Shown piece by piece: positions 1-6,400 of a DNA stretch of 11,024 nt; position 1 is the stretch's first letter, and each line of letters starts with the position of its first letter. Position numbers and translations under genes: made by a program. A model generated the notes under the pieces. It had not been told where the DNA came from. It saw nothing but the letters and a program-made list of their open reading frames with translations, and searched no databases. The DNA is from Candidatus Helarchaeota archaeon (lineage in GTDB: Archaea > Asgardarchaeota > Lokiarchaeia > Helarchaeales > HEL-GB-A), in contig JABXJT010000117.1 in assembly GCA_013375455.1 (NCBI GenBank), positions 1 through 11,024 on the forward strand, written 5' to 3'.

Positions 1-2
1 TT

Positions 3-590
3 CTATTTTGGAGAATCTCTAAAAAAACAAATACATCCTTACTAGAGAAGTTCAAAGTGCCGTTCCAAGGGTCTCGAGGACAACTCTTAAGACATATCAT
101 ATTAGGAATCATCTTAGCCGCGATATTGTATGTAATACTATATCTTTCGTTTGGTTTGAATTATATTGGAATGGTTCCCTCAATCTACAGGTTACCATGG
201 CTTCCGATATATTTTGCTGCCATATTACTCTCAATGCTAATTCTCAGTCTGCTATTTCAATTAGCAATCCAACCGAAATTCCAAAACGGATTGAAAGGGG
301 TCATCAAAACAGCTTTGTTGTATTATGCATACATGTTATTGTTTTTAATAGCATTCATAATCGTTCCTTGCATCATTGCTGATTGGTACTTCATGATAAT
401 GATTATCGTAATAGCCGTTCCAATCCTATTTCTGATTGCGTTTGTTTCAGCTTTTCTATACCATAAAACAGGAAATATAATAGCTGGCACGATCATGAAT
501 ACTGTTTTTATGACCTTTCTAGTTTGTACATCGTCCCCACTGATGAGCTTAGACTATCTACTTGCATTATCTCCCTTTGGAATTTTCTAA
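3..590 (+). CDS. C-terminal part of a multi-pass membrane protein, 5' truncated by the window edge
   Basis: The frame is open from position 3 with no stop before it, so the gene very probably begins outside the window; the GTG at 57 is in frame but need not be the start. The visible 195 or so codons are almost wholly hydrophobic. Counting from the GTG, about five membrane spans fall near residues 12-33, 47-69, 84-105, 107-135 and 142-165. Near the end a loop with the residues KTGNIIAGTIMN resembles the last conserved segment of CPBP (CAAX protease/bacteriocin-processing) membrane proteins, but the histidine usual in that segment is absent. In Asgard genomes, domains of this kind can follow a soluble alpha/beta-hydrolase domain; that is only a suggestion here, because the N-terminal part is missing. 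The gene converges on the next one, with only 10 nt between the stops. Confidence 0.7.
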   Translation, partial: LFWRISKKTNTSLLEKFKVPFQGSRGQLLRHIILGIILAAILYVILYLSFGLNYIGMVPSIYRLPWLPIYFAAILLSMLILSLLFQLAIQPKFQNGLKGVIKTALLYYAYMLLFLIAFIIVPCIIADWYFMIMIIVIAVPILFLIAFVSAFLYHKTGNIIAGTIMNTVFMTFLVCTSSPLMSLDYLLALSPFGIF

Positions 591-600
591 AACTCTCTTT

Positions 601-1965
601 TTATTTTTTTATGTACTTAGCAGAAAAATCATCAATAGTCCGAATCATGCTGAGCCACGATTCAACCCTTGTTTTAGAGATAATGGAGTTGTCGGTTCCC
701 GGGAGAAATCCATGAAGCCCGCCGCGCTTCAAAAAGCCTTTGAGATGCTTATAAACGAGCCGCCTGACTTTCGCTGGACCATAATATTGAAACCATGTCG
801 TGTCCATTGACCCAAATAATGTCAATCGATCTTGGATGTGCTCCTTTAATTCATAAACATTATTCGCCTTCATCTCAACGGAGTGCCAGCCATCTAATCC
901 TGACCCAATAATACAATCATCTAAAAACTCCCAAGCTTCTTCATCGGGATCCCCTGGTCGAGTAGTTTTAAATCGCCCGTCGCTATGCATTACAATCTTA
1001 ACCCCCTTGGAATGGGCGTGCTTCGTCAATTCCGAATATAATGGTTTGAAAACCTTCTTATAGACGTGCGTTCTGAAGTAAGGTCCGTGGGAATCAGCTT
1101 GGTCATCACCGAGCACGATTGCAGGGAGCCCAAGTTTGGCGCAGTAATCGACATGTTTCATCAAGAACTTGGTCCTTTTCTTCAAATAAGTCAGATATTT
1201 ACCCGGCCCCTCCTTCATTCGATATTCTTTATAGACATTTTGGAACATGAGACGCATCTTTTGAAGGGAAAACACCTGTAACCACCCGGACATTAACCCT
1301 CGTATAAATAACATCGGTGTGATGGCCTCTGGTAAAAGTTTCCCTCCAATTTTCTGATCCAGGGCATTTTCAACAGCCCCATAAAATCGTTCAAAATCGA
1401 ACGTCTTCATGAAATTGGTGTAATATTGCATCATCCATTCGCCGGTCTCATCTTCACGAATCAATTCCACTTCAATCATATCAGCCGTGTTGAGATCAAG
1501 GTCCCAAACTTTCCCATCAGCTAATACTATGCCTTCCTCACCGTTATCTTTTCTAACTTTTTTCCCTATAAAGTCTAAAAACAAGGGATAAGGGATTCCC
1601 CATCCATCGTATCCTAACCTAATTGGAACCTTAAAGATCGTGCGAAAAATCTTTTCAAAACTATCTTCGGACCGTGATAGGTTTACAAAATTGGTGAGCA
1701 AGCGTTTTGGGAAAATTTTTAGGACTTTATTTGGTTTGAATTGCTTGGATTCAATCCCGAGGTTAAAATATTTTAAATACGCTACCATTTCTTGAATTAA
1801 ATTCAGAGAACGAAGGGCTTTTTTTATACCGGAAGGTATTAAATAGTAACGGGCAATCATTTTAGTCAGGGGCAGTGTAACTGCTCCAATCTCAAACTTT
1901 GGTAAGCGATCGATTGGCTCCTCCTTATTTAAAGCCGCAGTAATTCTCTCCTGAGGGGTAACCAT
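601..1965 (-). CDS. Uroporphyrinogen decarboxylase (URO-D) superfamily protein, not canonical HemE
   Basis: A 454-residue soluble protein of the URO-D/corrinoid-methyltransferase superfamily. The N-terminus (TPQERITAALN, then DRLP at 19-22) is the family opening. The barrel core is recognisable in GDDQ (286-289), in the HSDG motif (327-330) after a KGVKIVM strand, in LDGWHSVE (357-364) and in GSMDTTW (385-391). MtaA/MtbA-type methylcobamide:CoM methyltransferases bind Zn with an HxC motif; here the cysteine position is Asp (D329), so that chemistry is unlikely. It is also longer than typical HemE (about 340-360 residues). The substrate is unknown; a methyl-transfer or small-molecule lyase role is inference. 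The start is the ATG at 1965, chosen because AGGAAG lies 8 nt upstream and because family similarity starts there; an in-frame ATG at 2082 would overlap the divergent DUF362 gene. It faces that gene across 68 nt. Confidence 0.85.
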   Translation of the reverse strand: MVTPQERITAALNKEEPIDRLPKFEIGAVTLPLTKMIARYYLIPSGIKKALRSLNLIQEMVAYLKYFNLGIESKQFKPNKVLKIFPKRLLTNFVNLSRSEDSFEKIFRTIFKVPIRLGYDGWGIPYPLFLDFIGKKVRKDNGEEGIVLADGKVWDLDLNTADMIEVELIREDETGEWMMQYYTNFMKTFDFERFYGAVENALDQKIGGKLLPEAITPMLFIRGLMSGWLQVFSLQKMRLMFQNVYKEYRMKEGPGKYLTYLKKRTKFLMKHVDYCAKLGLPAIVLGDDQADSHGPYFRTHVYKKVFKPLYSELTKHAHSKGVKIVMHSDGRFKTTRPGDPDEEAWEFLDDCIIGSGLDGWHSVEMKANNVYELKEHIQDRLTLFGSMDTTWFQYYGPAKVRRLVYKHLKGFLKRGGLHGFLPGTDNSIISKTRVESWLSMIRTIDDFSAKYIKK

Positions 1966-1973
1966 TAAAAACA

Positions 1974-1979
1974 CTTCCT
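1974..1979 (-). promoter_or_regulatory. Ribosome binding site deciding the URO-D gene start
   Basis: AGGAAG on the minus strand, 8 nt before the ATG at 1965. It supports this internal ATG over the longer reading frame that would run to 2082 and overlap the divergent gene. Confidence 0.6.
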
Positions 1980-2019
1980 GAGTACAATTATTATTAGTGA
2001 GAAAATCCTTAAAAATACT

Positions 2020-2027
2020 AAAGGTGG
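2020..2027 (+). promoter_or_regulatory. Ribosome binding site for a TTG start
   Basis: AAAGGTGG ends 6 nt before the TTG at 2034. The strong SD and spacing, with protein similarity beginning exactly at this codon, select the TTG rather than the GTG at 2043. Confidence 0.7.
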
Positions 2028-2033
2028 CATCAA

Positions 2034-3038
2034 TTGGCTCGCGTGGCTCTAGTTCGCGGTAACGATCCCTACGAAACGACATTAGAGGCGCTCAAGCTAA
2101 TTGCGGATGATATTCAAATTTCAAAATCACCGATCCTTCTTAAACCGAATTTATTAATGACCAAGAGAGATCCATTAGTCGTTACAAACCCTGAGGTATG
2201 TGTAGCAGTTGCGGATTTTTTAAATGAAAGCAAGCATATAAATGATATTTTACTAGGAGAAGGCACTACAGGAGGAACCCCCCCCGAAACCTTCCAATCA
2301 ATGCGAAATAATGGCTATTTATCTTATTTAGATCGCTGGGAACCATACGATTTATCAAAAGACTTTCCTAAAAAATGGTTCCCTATCTTCAGCCAAAATC
2401 CCTCCCTCAAATTGGAATTGGGGATTGCTAAAACTGTTTTTGATTGCCCGTATATCGTCAGCATTCCGAAATTCAAAACACATGATGTTCTTGGCTTAAC
2501 TCTTTCGTTAAAGAATTTTATGGGCACACTCACCACCGTCCGTGATACAATAATGAAGCAAATTATAGCAAGAGAAACGCCTAATGTTTGTGCTTATATG
2601 CATGGATTTGGTAATACAAAGCCGGATAAGTTATCTGATGAACAAAACACTGGGCTTTCAAAAGTAGCGCTTGCAATCAATCTTGACCGTCTCGCTCGGA
2701 CAATACAACCTTCCCTGGCGGTCATAGATGGAATCGAAGCGATGGAGGGTGAGGGACCAAGTCAAGGCACGCGAAAAAATCTAAAATTAATTATCGCTAG
2801 TACCGATTTCATTGCAGCTGACACGGTAGCTACTCACATTGCAGGGATGGATCCTCTGCATTTTCAGTACATACACCAAGCAGGCTTGATGGGACTAGGA
2901 GAGCATCGTCTAAACCATATCACAATTTTAGGAGAATCCTTAGATTCAGCTGTCTCCCCTTTAAATCCTCATCATCTATATTCTCGCGCCAAATTCACTG
3001 AAGATCAAATATCTACTTTAAGAAAGAATCTGACTTAA
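2034..3038 (+). CDS. DUF362 domain protein (COG2006 type)
   Basis: A 334-residue soluble protein with the DUF362 pattern throughout: the N-terminal strand ARVALVRGNDPYE, the ILLKPNLL strand/loop (34-41), IPKFKTH (144-150) followed by LSLKNFMGTL (157-166), AVIDGIEAMEGEGPSQGT (229-246), and AADTVATHIAGMDP (261-274) near the end. No ferredoxin-type cysteine clusters are present, unlike some DUF362 proteins that carry a 4Fe-4S domain. The biochemical role of the family is not established to my knowledge, so none is assigned. The start is a TTG with a strong SD (AAAGGTGG) 6 nt upstream. The gene is divergent from the URO-D gene across 68 nt, so the two promoters must share that short interval and may be co-regulated. 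A pyrimidine-rich stretch (about 3047-3061) after the stop could serve as a terminator. Confidence 0.88.
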   Translation: MARVALVRGNDPYETTLEALKLIADDIQISKSPILLKPNLLMTKRDPLVVTNPEVCVAVADFLNESKHINDILLGEGTTGGTPPETFQSMRNNGYLSYLDRWEPYDLSKDFPKKWFPIFSQNPSLKLELGIAKTVFDCPYIVSIPKFKTHDVLGLTLSLKNFMGTLTTVRDTIMKQIIARETPNVCAYMHGFGNTKPDKLSDEQNTGLSKVALAINLDRLARTIQPSLAVIDGIEAMEGEGPSQGTRKNLKLIIASTDFIAADTVATHIAGMDPLHFQYIHQAGLMGLGEHRLNHITILGESLDSAVSPLNPHHLYSRAKFTEDQISTLRKNLT

Positions 3039-3106
3039 AATCAACTATTTTAACTTTCTTATCACCAAAGCTTTTAAAAAAAGAAGAAAACACTTTAGAT
3101 TAAAAA

Positions 3107-3115
3107 TTTATAAAT
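3107..3115 (+). promoter_or_regulatory. TATA-like element for the small acidic protein gene
   Basis: TTTATAAAT, preceded by an A-rich stretch that could hold a BRE. It would place transcription start near 3132-3140, giving a leader of about 30-40 nt that contains the SD GAGG (3158-3161) before the ATG at 3170. Confidence 0.5.
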
Positions 3116-3169
3116 TTTCTAACTATAATAAAAAATACTAAATTGAAAAAATAATTTGAGGTAATAATT

Positions 3170-3496
3170 ATGCCCTTTAAAGAAGATGACGCAGTGGAAG
3201 TGGCCTATTCGGTAGATGAAGCTGAAAAATTTGATAATAAATATCCAAATTGTGTCGTCGATGTAATTAAAATGAAGCCAAAGGACACTGAAGCCTGGCT
3301 TAAAAAACACCCTAAGGCTGATGTTGGGAAAGACAAGAAAGGAAACCCACCGAAAAATCTATGGTCCGTTGAGTTCGCCGCTTTGGAAAAGGAAAAATTA
3401 ATCCTTATTCTTAGTCCAATAACAAAAAAAGTGGTCGATATTCAAACGGAAAAACTGGAACCTGAACCGGAGGAAGAAGACGAAGACAAAGAATAA
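3170..3496 (+). CDS. Small acidic hypothetical protein
   Basis: A 108-residue protein that I do not recognise as a named family. It has no signal peptide or membrane segment. The first 30 residues are acidic and helix-compatible (SVDEAEKFDNKYPNC). A lysine- and proline-rich middle (36-62) follows, then a strand-like segment LWSVEFAALEKEKLILILSPITKKVVDIQTE (64-94), and last a run of Glu/Asp (97-108). The W-x-V-x-F ... SPITKKVVDI pattern looks like the end of a PepSY-type fold, but this is a weak resemblance and no function is proposed. The start is well supported by GAGG 8 nt upstream and a TATA element at 3107-3115, so it is probably a monocistronic, expressed gene. A T-rich stretch follows the stop. 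Confidence 0.75.
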   Translation: MPFKEDDAVEVAYSVDEAEKFDNKYPNCVVDVIKMKPKDTEAWLKKHPKADVGKDKKGNPPKNLWSVEFAALEKEKLILILSPITKKVVDIQTEKLEPEPEEEDEDKE

Positions 3497-3541
3497 TTTT
3501 ACCTTTTTTCTTTATTCAATTCCCTTTTTTCATCTAAATTT
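3497..3541 (+). terminator. T-rich archaeal-type terminator
   Basis: Directly after the stop at 3496 come several T tracts (TTTTACC, CCTTTTTTCTTT, CCCTTTTTTCATC) with no strong stem. Archaeal RNA polymerase terminates at such oligo-T tracts. The next gene is convergent, so a stop to transcription is expected here. Confidence 0.5.
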
Positions 3542-3564
3542 TCTGCCTAGACACTTTTCTACAT

Positions 3565-4179
3565 TTAATTCGTTTTTAATAGAATAAGTAACTTATACTC
3601 TTTTCCATTCAGGTCTATTGGGATCGTTTCTAATTCCCGCCCAAGGCTCGCACTTCTTTGAAAAATGTCTTCTTCCAATAGATCCTCTGGTTTGATGGTT
3701 ATCCGTCTCTTCTCCCCTTTTTTCTCGCCTTTAATGAAAGTTGGGAGTTGCTTTTTGATCAATTCGATATCTTCTTTTATTTTCTTATTCAAAATTTCCA
3801 TAATCTTAGGACGTGCTTCTTTTGCAACCCGCAAGCCTTCATCAGTAAATGCCCTATGAACAAAGGTAGGTCGGACAAATTCTTTTTTCTGCGCTTCAGT
3901 CTTTGGTTTCTGATTCTTCTTTTTCTTTTGTTTTGGGGGCGCGCTTGGCACTGCTGGAATCTCCTCTTCCACATACAAGATGAATTCCTGATACACGGAC
4001 GTGAATTGGGATATGAAATCATCGACTAGATTTTCGAGTTCTCCACGAATTTCGACATTGGAGTAATCCTCGAGGTGATCAACTAAGTAATTCACCTTTC
4101 TTGATAGCTCCATCCGGAGAGAACTTTTCGCAACTTCGAGATTCTCGTTTAACTTCGAAAAGAACGCATCTAACGACAT
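3565..4179 (-). CDS. Lysine-rich helical protein with a possible C-terminal histone fold
   Basis: A 204-residue soluble protein in three parts. Residues 1-75 are helical and charged (coiled-coil-like). Residues 76-100 form a proline- and lysine-rich, probably disordered linker (SAPPKQKKKKNQKPK). Residues 101-170 resemble an archaeal histone: a short helix with VHRA (107-110), then RV (117-118) before a long helix (119-146, including EAR and IL..KIKEDI), and after an insertion of about 10 residues the RxTIKPEDL segment (159-167), which matches the histone loop-2 pattern RKTIKxEDI. A beta-like tail (175-204) follows. This assignment is by eye and could be coincidence; no close named family is known to me. 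The start is the ATG at 4179, with only a weak SD (AGAGTG). It is divergent from the Rag-like GTPase gene and convergent with the small acidic gene. Confidence 0.75.
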   Translation of the reverse strand: MSLDAFFSKLNENLEVAKSSLRMELSRKVNYLVDHLEDYSNVEIRGELENLVDDFISQFTSVYQEFILYVEEEIPAVPSAPPKQKKKKNQKPKTEAQKKEFVRPTFVHRAFTDEGLRVAKEARPKIMEILNKKIKEDIELIKKQLPTFIKGEKKGEKRRITIKPEDLLEEDIFQRSASLGRELETIPIDLNGKEYKLLILLKTN

Positions 4180-4206
4180 GCAGATTCACTCTTCTTGAAC
4201 GCACCA

Positions 4207-4216
4207 AATTTTAATA
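4207..4216 (-). promoter_or_regulatory. TATA-like element for the histone-like gene
   Basis: TATTAAAATT on the minus strand. It would give a transcription start near 4186-4192 and a very short leader before the ATG at 4179, which fits the weak SD of that gene. Confidence 0.4.
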
Positions 4217-4247
4217 CATAATGGCGCTTTCGATTATTCAACTGATT

Positions 4248-4257
4248 AATTTATTAG
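4248..4257 (+). promoter_or_regulatory. TATA-like element for the Rag-like GTPase gene
   Basis: AATTTATTAG, placed so that transcription would begin near 4275-4280, about 30 nt before the ATG at 4308. It shares the 128-nt divergent interval with the opposite gene. Confidence 0.35.
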
Positions 4258-4307
4258 GAAATTAAGTCTATAAGAAATTGTTCAATCAGTACTACCGGGG
4301 TAATATT

Positions 4308-5276
4308 ATGGTCCTTAAAATTCTCTTATTGGGTTTAAACAGCGCCGGAAAGACGACGTTGATCAGGCACGTATTAGAAGGTAAAGAGTTCGAGGAGCTT
4401 GAAAATCTTCCCCCGACCGAAGGCGTGAAGACCGACGAATACCGTTACCGGCGCCTGGTCGAGATCTCTGTTTTCGATTGCGGGGGGCAGAGACAATTTT
4501 TAGAAGGCTATTTCACGGAACGCATGGAACGCACAATTTTTTCCAACGTTCGGGTTTTCTTTTGGGTAACTGATGTTGGTGACAGAGATAAACTAAACCA
4601 ATCACGCTTTTGGTTTAAACAAGCATTCAATTCGCTTAAAAAATTTTCACCCGATGCCAAAATTATCGTTCTTGCACACAAGTACGATTTGAAGGACAAA
4701 ATTTCAAAAGATGACTTAAAAAAATATTTTAAAGATAAAGATCCACTTCAGGGGGTTTCGTTCTATACTTCTTCCGTTAAGACCAAGGCGGCTCGGCGAA
4801 TTCTCTGCAATGTACTTAATAAACTGATTGAGAAAACTGAGACAGTTCGCATGAAGAATATACAAAATATTTTAAATAAACTAACCAAGAGGCACGATGC
4901 CAAGGTAATCATGCTCATAAATAAGGATGATGGTCTCGAAATAGCATCGTCAATCAGTCCCGAATTAGAAACAAAAATTATTACCAAAGAGGCGACCGAA
5001 TTTCTCCAATATCTCAGCATTAAAACTCTCATTTATCCACTCAGTATGGCGCAAGAATTAGTCCAAGAATTCAGGAAAAACAAATTTCTCAAATCCAAGT
5101 CGCTTAACACTACCATTTACAAATTCGACGAAGAGTATTTGATCTTGAAAGATATCCATAAGTTTGTCTCTCTGTTCGTTGCAATTTCTATTCCAAATTT
5201 ACGTTCCCTCGATAAGTTTGAGCAAGACATTGCTAAAATCACCCCGAATTTACTAGAAATTTTAAAACTCAAATGA
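4308..5276 (+). CDS. Rag/Gtr1-like small GTPase with C-terminal roadblock-like domain
   Basis: A 322-residue GTPase. Motifs in order: G1 GLNSAGKTT (9-17), likely G2 Thr in PPTEG (T37), G3 DCGGQ (57-61), G4 HKYD (124-127) and G5 TSS (154-156). HKxD in place of NKxD, together with the run VFDCGGQ..F.E.YFT (55-70) and IF.NV (77-81), is the signature of eukaryotic RagA/Gtr1 rather than of Arf, Rab or Ras. After the G domain, residues 183-320 form an alpha/beta domain with DAKVIMLINKDDGLEIASS (197-215), which looks like the roadblock/LC7 hairpin, so the whole architecture matches Rag proteins. Rag-type GTPases are a known Asgard eukaryotic-signature group. No lipidation cysteine is seen at the C-terminus; membrane recruitment would need partners. 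The start is the ATG at 4308 with GGGGT 6 nt upstream, preferred over an in-frame TTG at 4278. The MBL-fold gene follows 22 nt after its stop. Confidence 0.92.
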   Translation: MVLKILLLGLNSAGKTTLIRHVLEGKEFEELENLPPTEGVKTDEYRYRRLVEISVFDCGGQRQFLEGYFTERMERTIFSNVRVFFWVTDVGDRDKLNQSRFWFKQAFNSLKKFSPDAKIIVLAHKYDLKDKISKDDLKKYFKDKDPLQGVSFYTSSVKTKAARRILCNVLNKLIEKTETVRMKNIQNILNKLTKRHDAKVIMLINKDDGLEIASSISPELETKIITKEATEFLQYLSIKTLIYPLSMAQELVQEFRKNKFLKSKSLNTTIYKFDEEYLILKDIHKFVSLFVAISIPNLRSLDKFEQDIAKITPNLLEILKLK

Positions 5277-5298
5277 ATTTTCACTTTTGATGGAGACT

Positions 5299-6285
5299 AT
5301 GCCTAAGATTGAGATCGAACCCATCGCTGCTGAAAGCTTCGGTGTTCGCTCAATGGCGACTCATATAAAAACCCCGGATATTTCAATTGTAATCGATCCC
5401 GGCTGTTCATTAGGGCAACGAATGCGATTGGACCCCCATCCGAAGGAATATGAAGCTCTCTTTCAAGCTAATCAGCGATTGGTTGATGCTTGCGCAAAGG
5501 CGGACGTATTAACTATTTCTCATTTTCATTACGATCACCTGAAACCAACATTCACTGACTATCGGTTCATCCTCTCCAATCGTGAACTGGCAGAAACCCT
5601 TTACACCGATAAAATTATCTTAGCAAAAGATTTCCGCGAAAATATTAACAACAGCCAACGGCGACGGGGGTATTTCTTCAATAAATTTTCAAAAAAACAC
5701 GTCAGAGAGATAGTATGGGCTGATGGACAGCGGTTTGACTATGGAAATACCGTGATTCAGATTTCGAAACCCCTTTCACACGGTGAACACGATTCCAAAC
5801 AAGGGTTTGTAGTGCCTTGCTCAGTTCGATATGAGGACGAAGTCTTCGTTCATGCCACGGTACAAGGCCCCATCGTCCCTGCGTCATTAATACACCTCAC
5901 TTCCATGAACCCAAGCACGATTTATATAGGAGGACCCCCTCTCTATTTACGAGGATTCCGGATCCTCGAAACGACCTTGGATCTTGCACGAGCCAATATG
6001 ATTGAACTCGTAAAAAAGGTGCCAAAAACCATCGTGGATCATCATCTCCTGCGTGATCCGAATTGGAAGGAATGGTTAACCCCTGTTTCTCTCGAAGCTG
6101 CGAAAGAAAATCATTGGATCGGAACCGCAGCCGATTTCTCCCAGAAACCTACTGTGCTTCTAGAGGCTATCCGGAAAAAGCTCTATGCTGAAGAACCACC
6201 TTCAGAGGAATTCATTACCTGGAGTAAAAAATCTGAAAAGTATAAAAAAGAAACCATTCCCCCCACGCTCCATGCTATTTTCTGA
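5299..6285 (+). CDS. UPF0282 (COG2248) metallo-beta-lactamase-fold hydrolase
   Basis: A 328-residue protein of the archaeal UPF0282 family of predicted MBL-fold metal-dependent hydrolases. The family opening AAESFGVRSMAT (10-21) and VIDPG (31-35) are clear. The metal-binding HxHxDH motif is HFHYDH at 75-80; H161 and H164 in SHGEHD, and H248/H249 in VDHHL, are likely further ligands. TIYIGGPPLYLRGF (207-220) is another conserved stretch. Physiological substrate unknown. Start: the ATG at 5299 fits the usual short N-terminus of the family, but GGAG lies only 3 nt before it; the ATG at 5290 would add three residues and is an alternative. It lies 22 nt behind the GTPase gene on the same strand, so the two are probably co-transcribed; this is the closest link between the GTPase and any other gene here. 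Confidence 0.88.
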   Translation: MPKIEIEPIAAESFGVRSMATHIKTPDISIVIDPGCSLGQRMRLDPHPKEYEALFQANQRLVDACAKADVLTISHFHYDHLKPTFTDYRFILSNRELAETLYTDKIILAKDFRENINNSQRRRGYFFNKFSKKHVREIVWADGQRFDYGNTVIQISKPLSHGEHDSKQGFVVPCSVRYEDEVFVHATVQGPIVPASLIHLTSMNPSTIYIGGPPLYLRGFRILETTLDLARANMIELVKKVPKTIVDHHLLRDPNWKEWLTPVSLEAAKENHWIGTAADFSQKPTVLLEAIRKKLYAEEPPSEEFITWSKKSEKYKKETIPPTLHAIF

Positions 6286-6345
6286 GGGACTCTATTAATG
6301 AACTCTGTATCCGACGCGTTGGCTGCAGTTTTAGCTGATCACCAA

Positions 6346-6357
6346 ATAATATATTAT
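6346..6357 (+). promoter_or_regulatory. TATA element, 12-bp perfect palindrome
   Basis: ATAATATATTAT is its own reverse complement and is placed to drive the gene at 6401 (transcription start expected near 6372-6378, leader about 25 nt). The 115-nt gap that contains it separates the longin gene from the GTPase/MBL pair. Confidence 0.5.
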
Positions 6358-6400
6358 GCCTTTTTACTATAGTACAGAGAGAGAAACTCGAGGACCTTAA

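Noticed and set aside
1066..1281. Plus-strand reading frame inside the URO-D gene
   Set aside because: It lies wholly within a well-supported minus-strand gene and encodes no recognisable protein.
601..1965. Gene as hemE (true uroporphyrinogen decarboxylase)
   Set aside because: The length and the HSDG motif are unlike HemE, and no other heme biosynthesis gene is nearby.
4278..4307. N-terminal extension of the GTPase from a TTG
   Set aside because: The ATG at 4308 has an SD and starts right at the first strand before the P-loop, as expected for small GTPases.
4308..5276. GTPase as an Arf/Sar family member
   Set aside because: DxxGGQ is shared, but HKxD in G4, the Rag-like switch II context and the long C-terminal domain are not Arf features; no N-terminal amphipathic helix is present.
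6319..6345. Possible hairpin (TTGG...CCAA with inner CAG/CTG) upstream of the longin gene
   Set aside because: The stem is broken by bulges into 4, 2 and 3 bp pieces and is easily found by chance.
6298..6372. 24-codon ATG reading frame between the MBL-fold and longin genes
   Set aside because: It has no clear SD, contains the TATA element of the next gene and has no recognisable sequence; it is more likely untranslated.
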